Of a DNA stretch of 64,000 nucleotides, positions 63,715 to 64,000 are shown piece by piece. Position numbers and translations under genes: made by a program. This DNA comes from Lodderomyces elongisporus (taxonomy: Eukaryota > Ascomycota > Pichiomycetes > Serinales > Debaryomycetaceae): NCBI RefSeq assembly GCF_030384665.1, contig NC_083676.1, positions 1,922,001 through 1,986,000 on the forward strand, given 5' to 3'. The notes under the pieces are model-generated. The model made no database searches. It was not told where the DNA came from and worked only from the letters and a program-made list of their open reading frames with translations. Positions within the stretch are counted from its first letter, which is position 1. Each line of letters starts with the position of its first letter.

Positions 63715-64000
63715 GTGAATAGAAGTAAAACAATAGAAGTAAAATAAAAATAAAAATAAAAATGGCTCACCAATTTAGGTAAAGGTTGAAAGATGAATTG
63801 AGTTTTGACAATTGAGAACAAATGAGAAAGAATTATAGTAAATGTATAGTCCACACGGTAATTTATCACGTGACTATAATATGTAGTACATTTTTTTTTA
63901 ACTTTGGTAATTTGACATTTTGTTTTTTCTTCTTTTTCTTTAAGAAGTTTGGTCTAGTTTTTTACCAGTCGCTACCCACCCATTCCGCCTTTTGTTTTTT
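63715..64000. other. POS5 downstream DNA to the window end
   Basis: 286 bp with AATAAA-like repeats after the POS5 stop, a CACGTG box at 63868-63873 (in TCACGTGA) and T-runs. No gene start is visible before the edge. Confidence 0.5.

Overview
The window looks like nuclear DNA of an ascomycete yeast of the CUG-Ser (CTG) clade, most likely the Candida parapsilosis / Lodderomyces branch. Lodderomyces elongisporus is my best guess, from sequence alone. Supporting signs are AT-rich intergenic DNA, almost intronless genes, heavy TTG use for leucine with CTG nearly absent (none found by eye in the GAPDH and PMT2 genes), Asn/Gln/Ser-rich inserts in otherwise conserved proteins, and exceptionally many microsatellites. 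The CDSs below are read with ATG starts; their few CTG codons probably mean serine.

Layout. 1-8.3 kb: a DEAH helicase (YLR419W/DHX29-DHX57 type, cut at the left edge), then GLE2/RAE1 and an AVT5/6/7-type vacuolar amino-acid transporter, all on the minus strand. GLE2 and the transporter lie between two identical tRNA-Trp genes in opposite orientation. 8.3-25.4 kb: an almost gene-free region of about 17 kb holding one Zn(II)2Cys6 transcription factor (18861-20702). It has about 10.6 kb of non-coding DNA upstream, an 826-nt ATG-free stretch downstream of a good TATA box, and a cluster of long microsatellites downstream. 25.4-39.6 kb: a YJR096W-type aldo-keto reductase, GAPDH, PMT2, ISA2, TPD3 and a PMU1-like phosphomutase-family protein. 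39.6-45.9 kb: a second gene desert of 6.4 kb. 45.9-64 kb: VTC5, an intron-containing tRNA-Tyr, a membrane-anchored protein that may resemble the SCAP C-terminal half, a GCY1/YPR1-type aldo-keto reductase, SRP68, HUT1, a PFA3-like palmitoyltransferase with unusual zinc-site residues, an RPD3-type histone deacetylase and POS5 NADH kinase.

The genes are mostly housekeeping and do not form one pathway. Several act in the secretory pathway and ER (PMT2, SRP68, HUT1) or the vacuole (VTC5, AVT, PFA3-like); two are mitochondrial (ISA2, POS5). I found no transposon, virus, CRISPR array or biosynthetic cluster. The observations most worth checking are non-coding: long ATG-free leaders before the transcription factor and VTC5, the two gene deserts (regulatory DNA or a regional centromere), a uORF whose stop overlaps the HUT1 start, a 27-bp near-perfect palindrome, and the repeat cluster at 23.7-24.5 kb.
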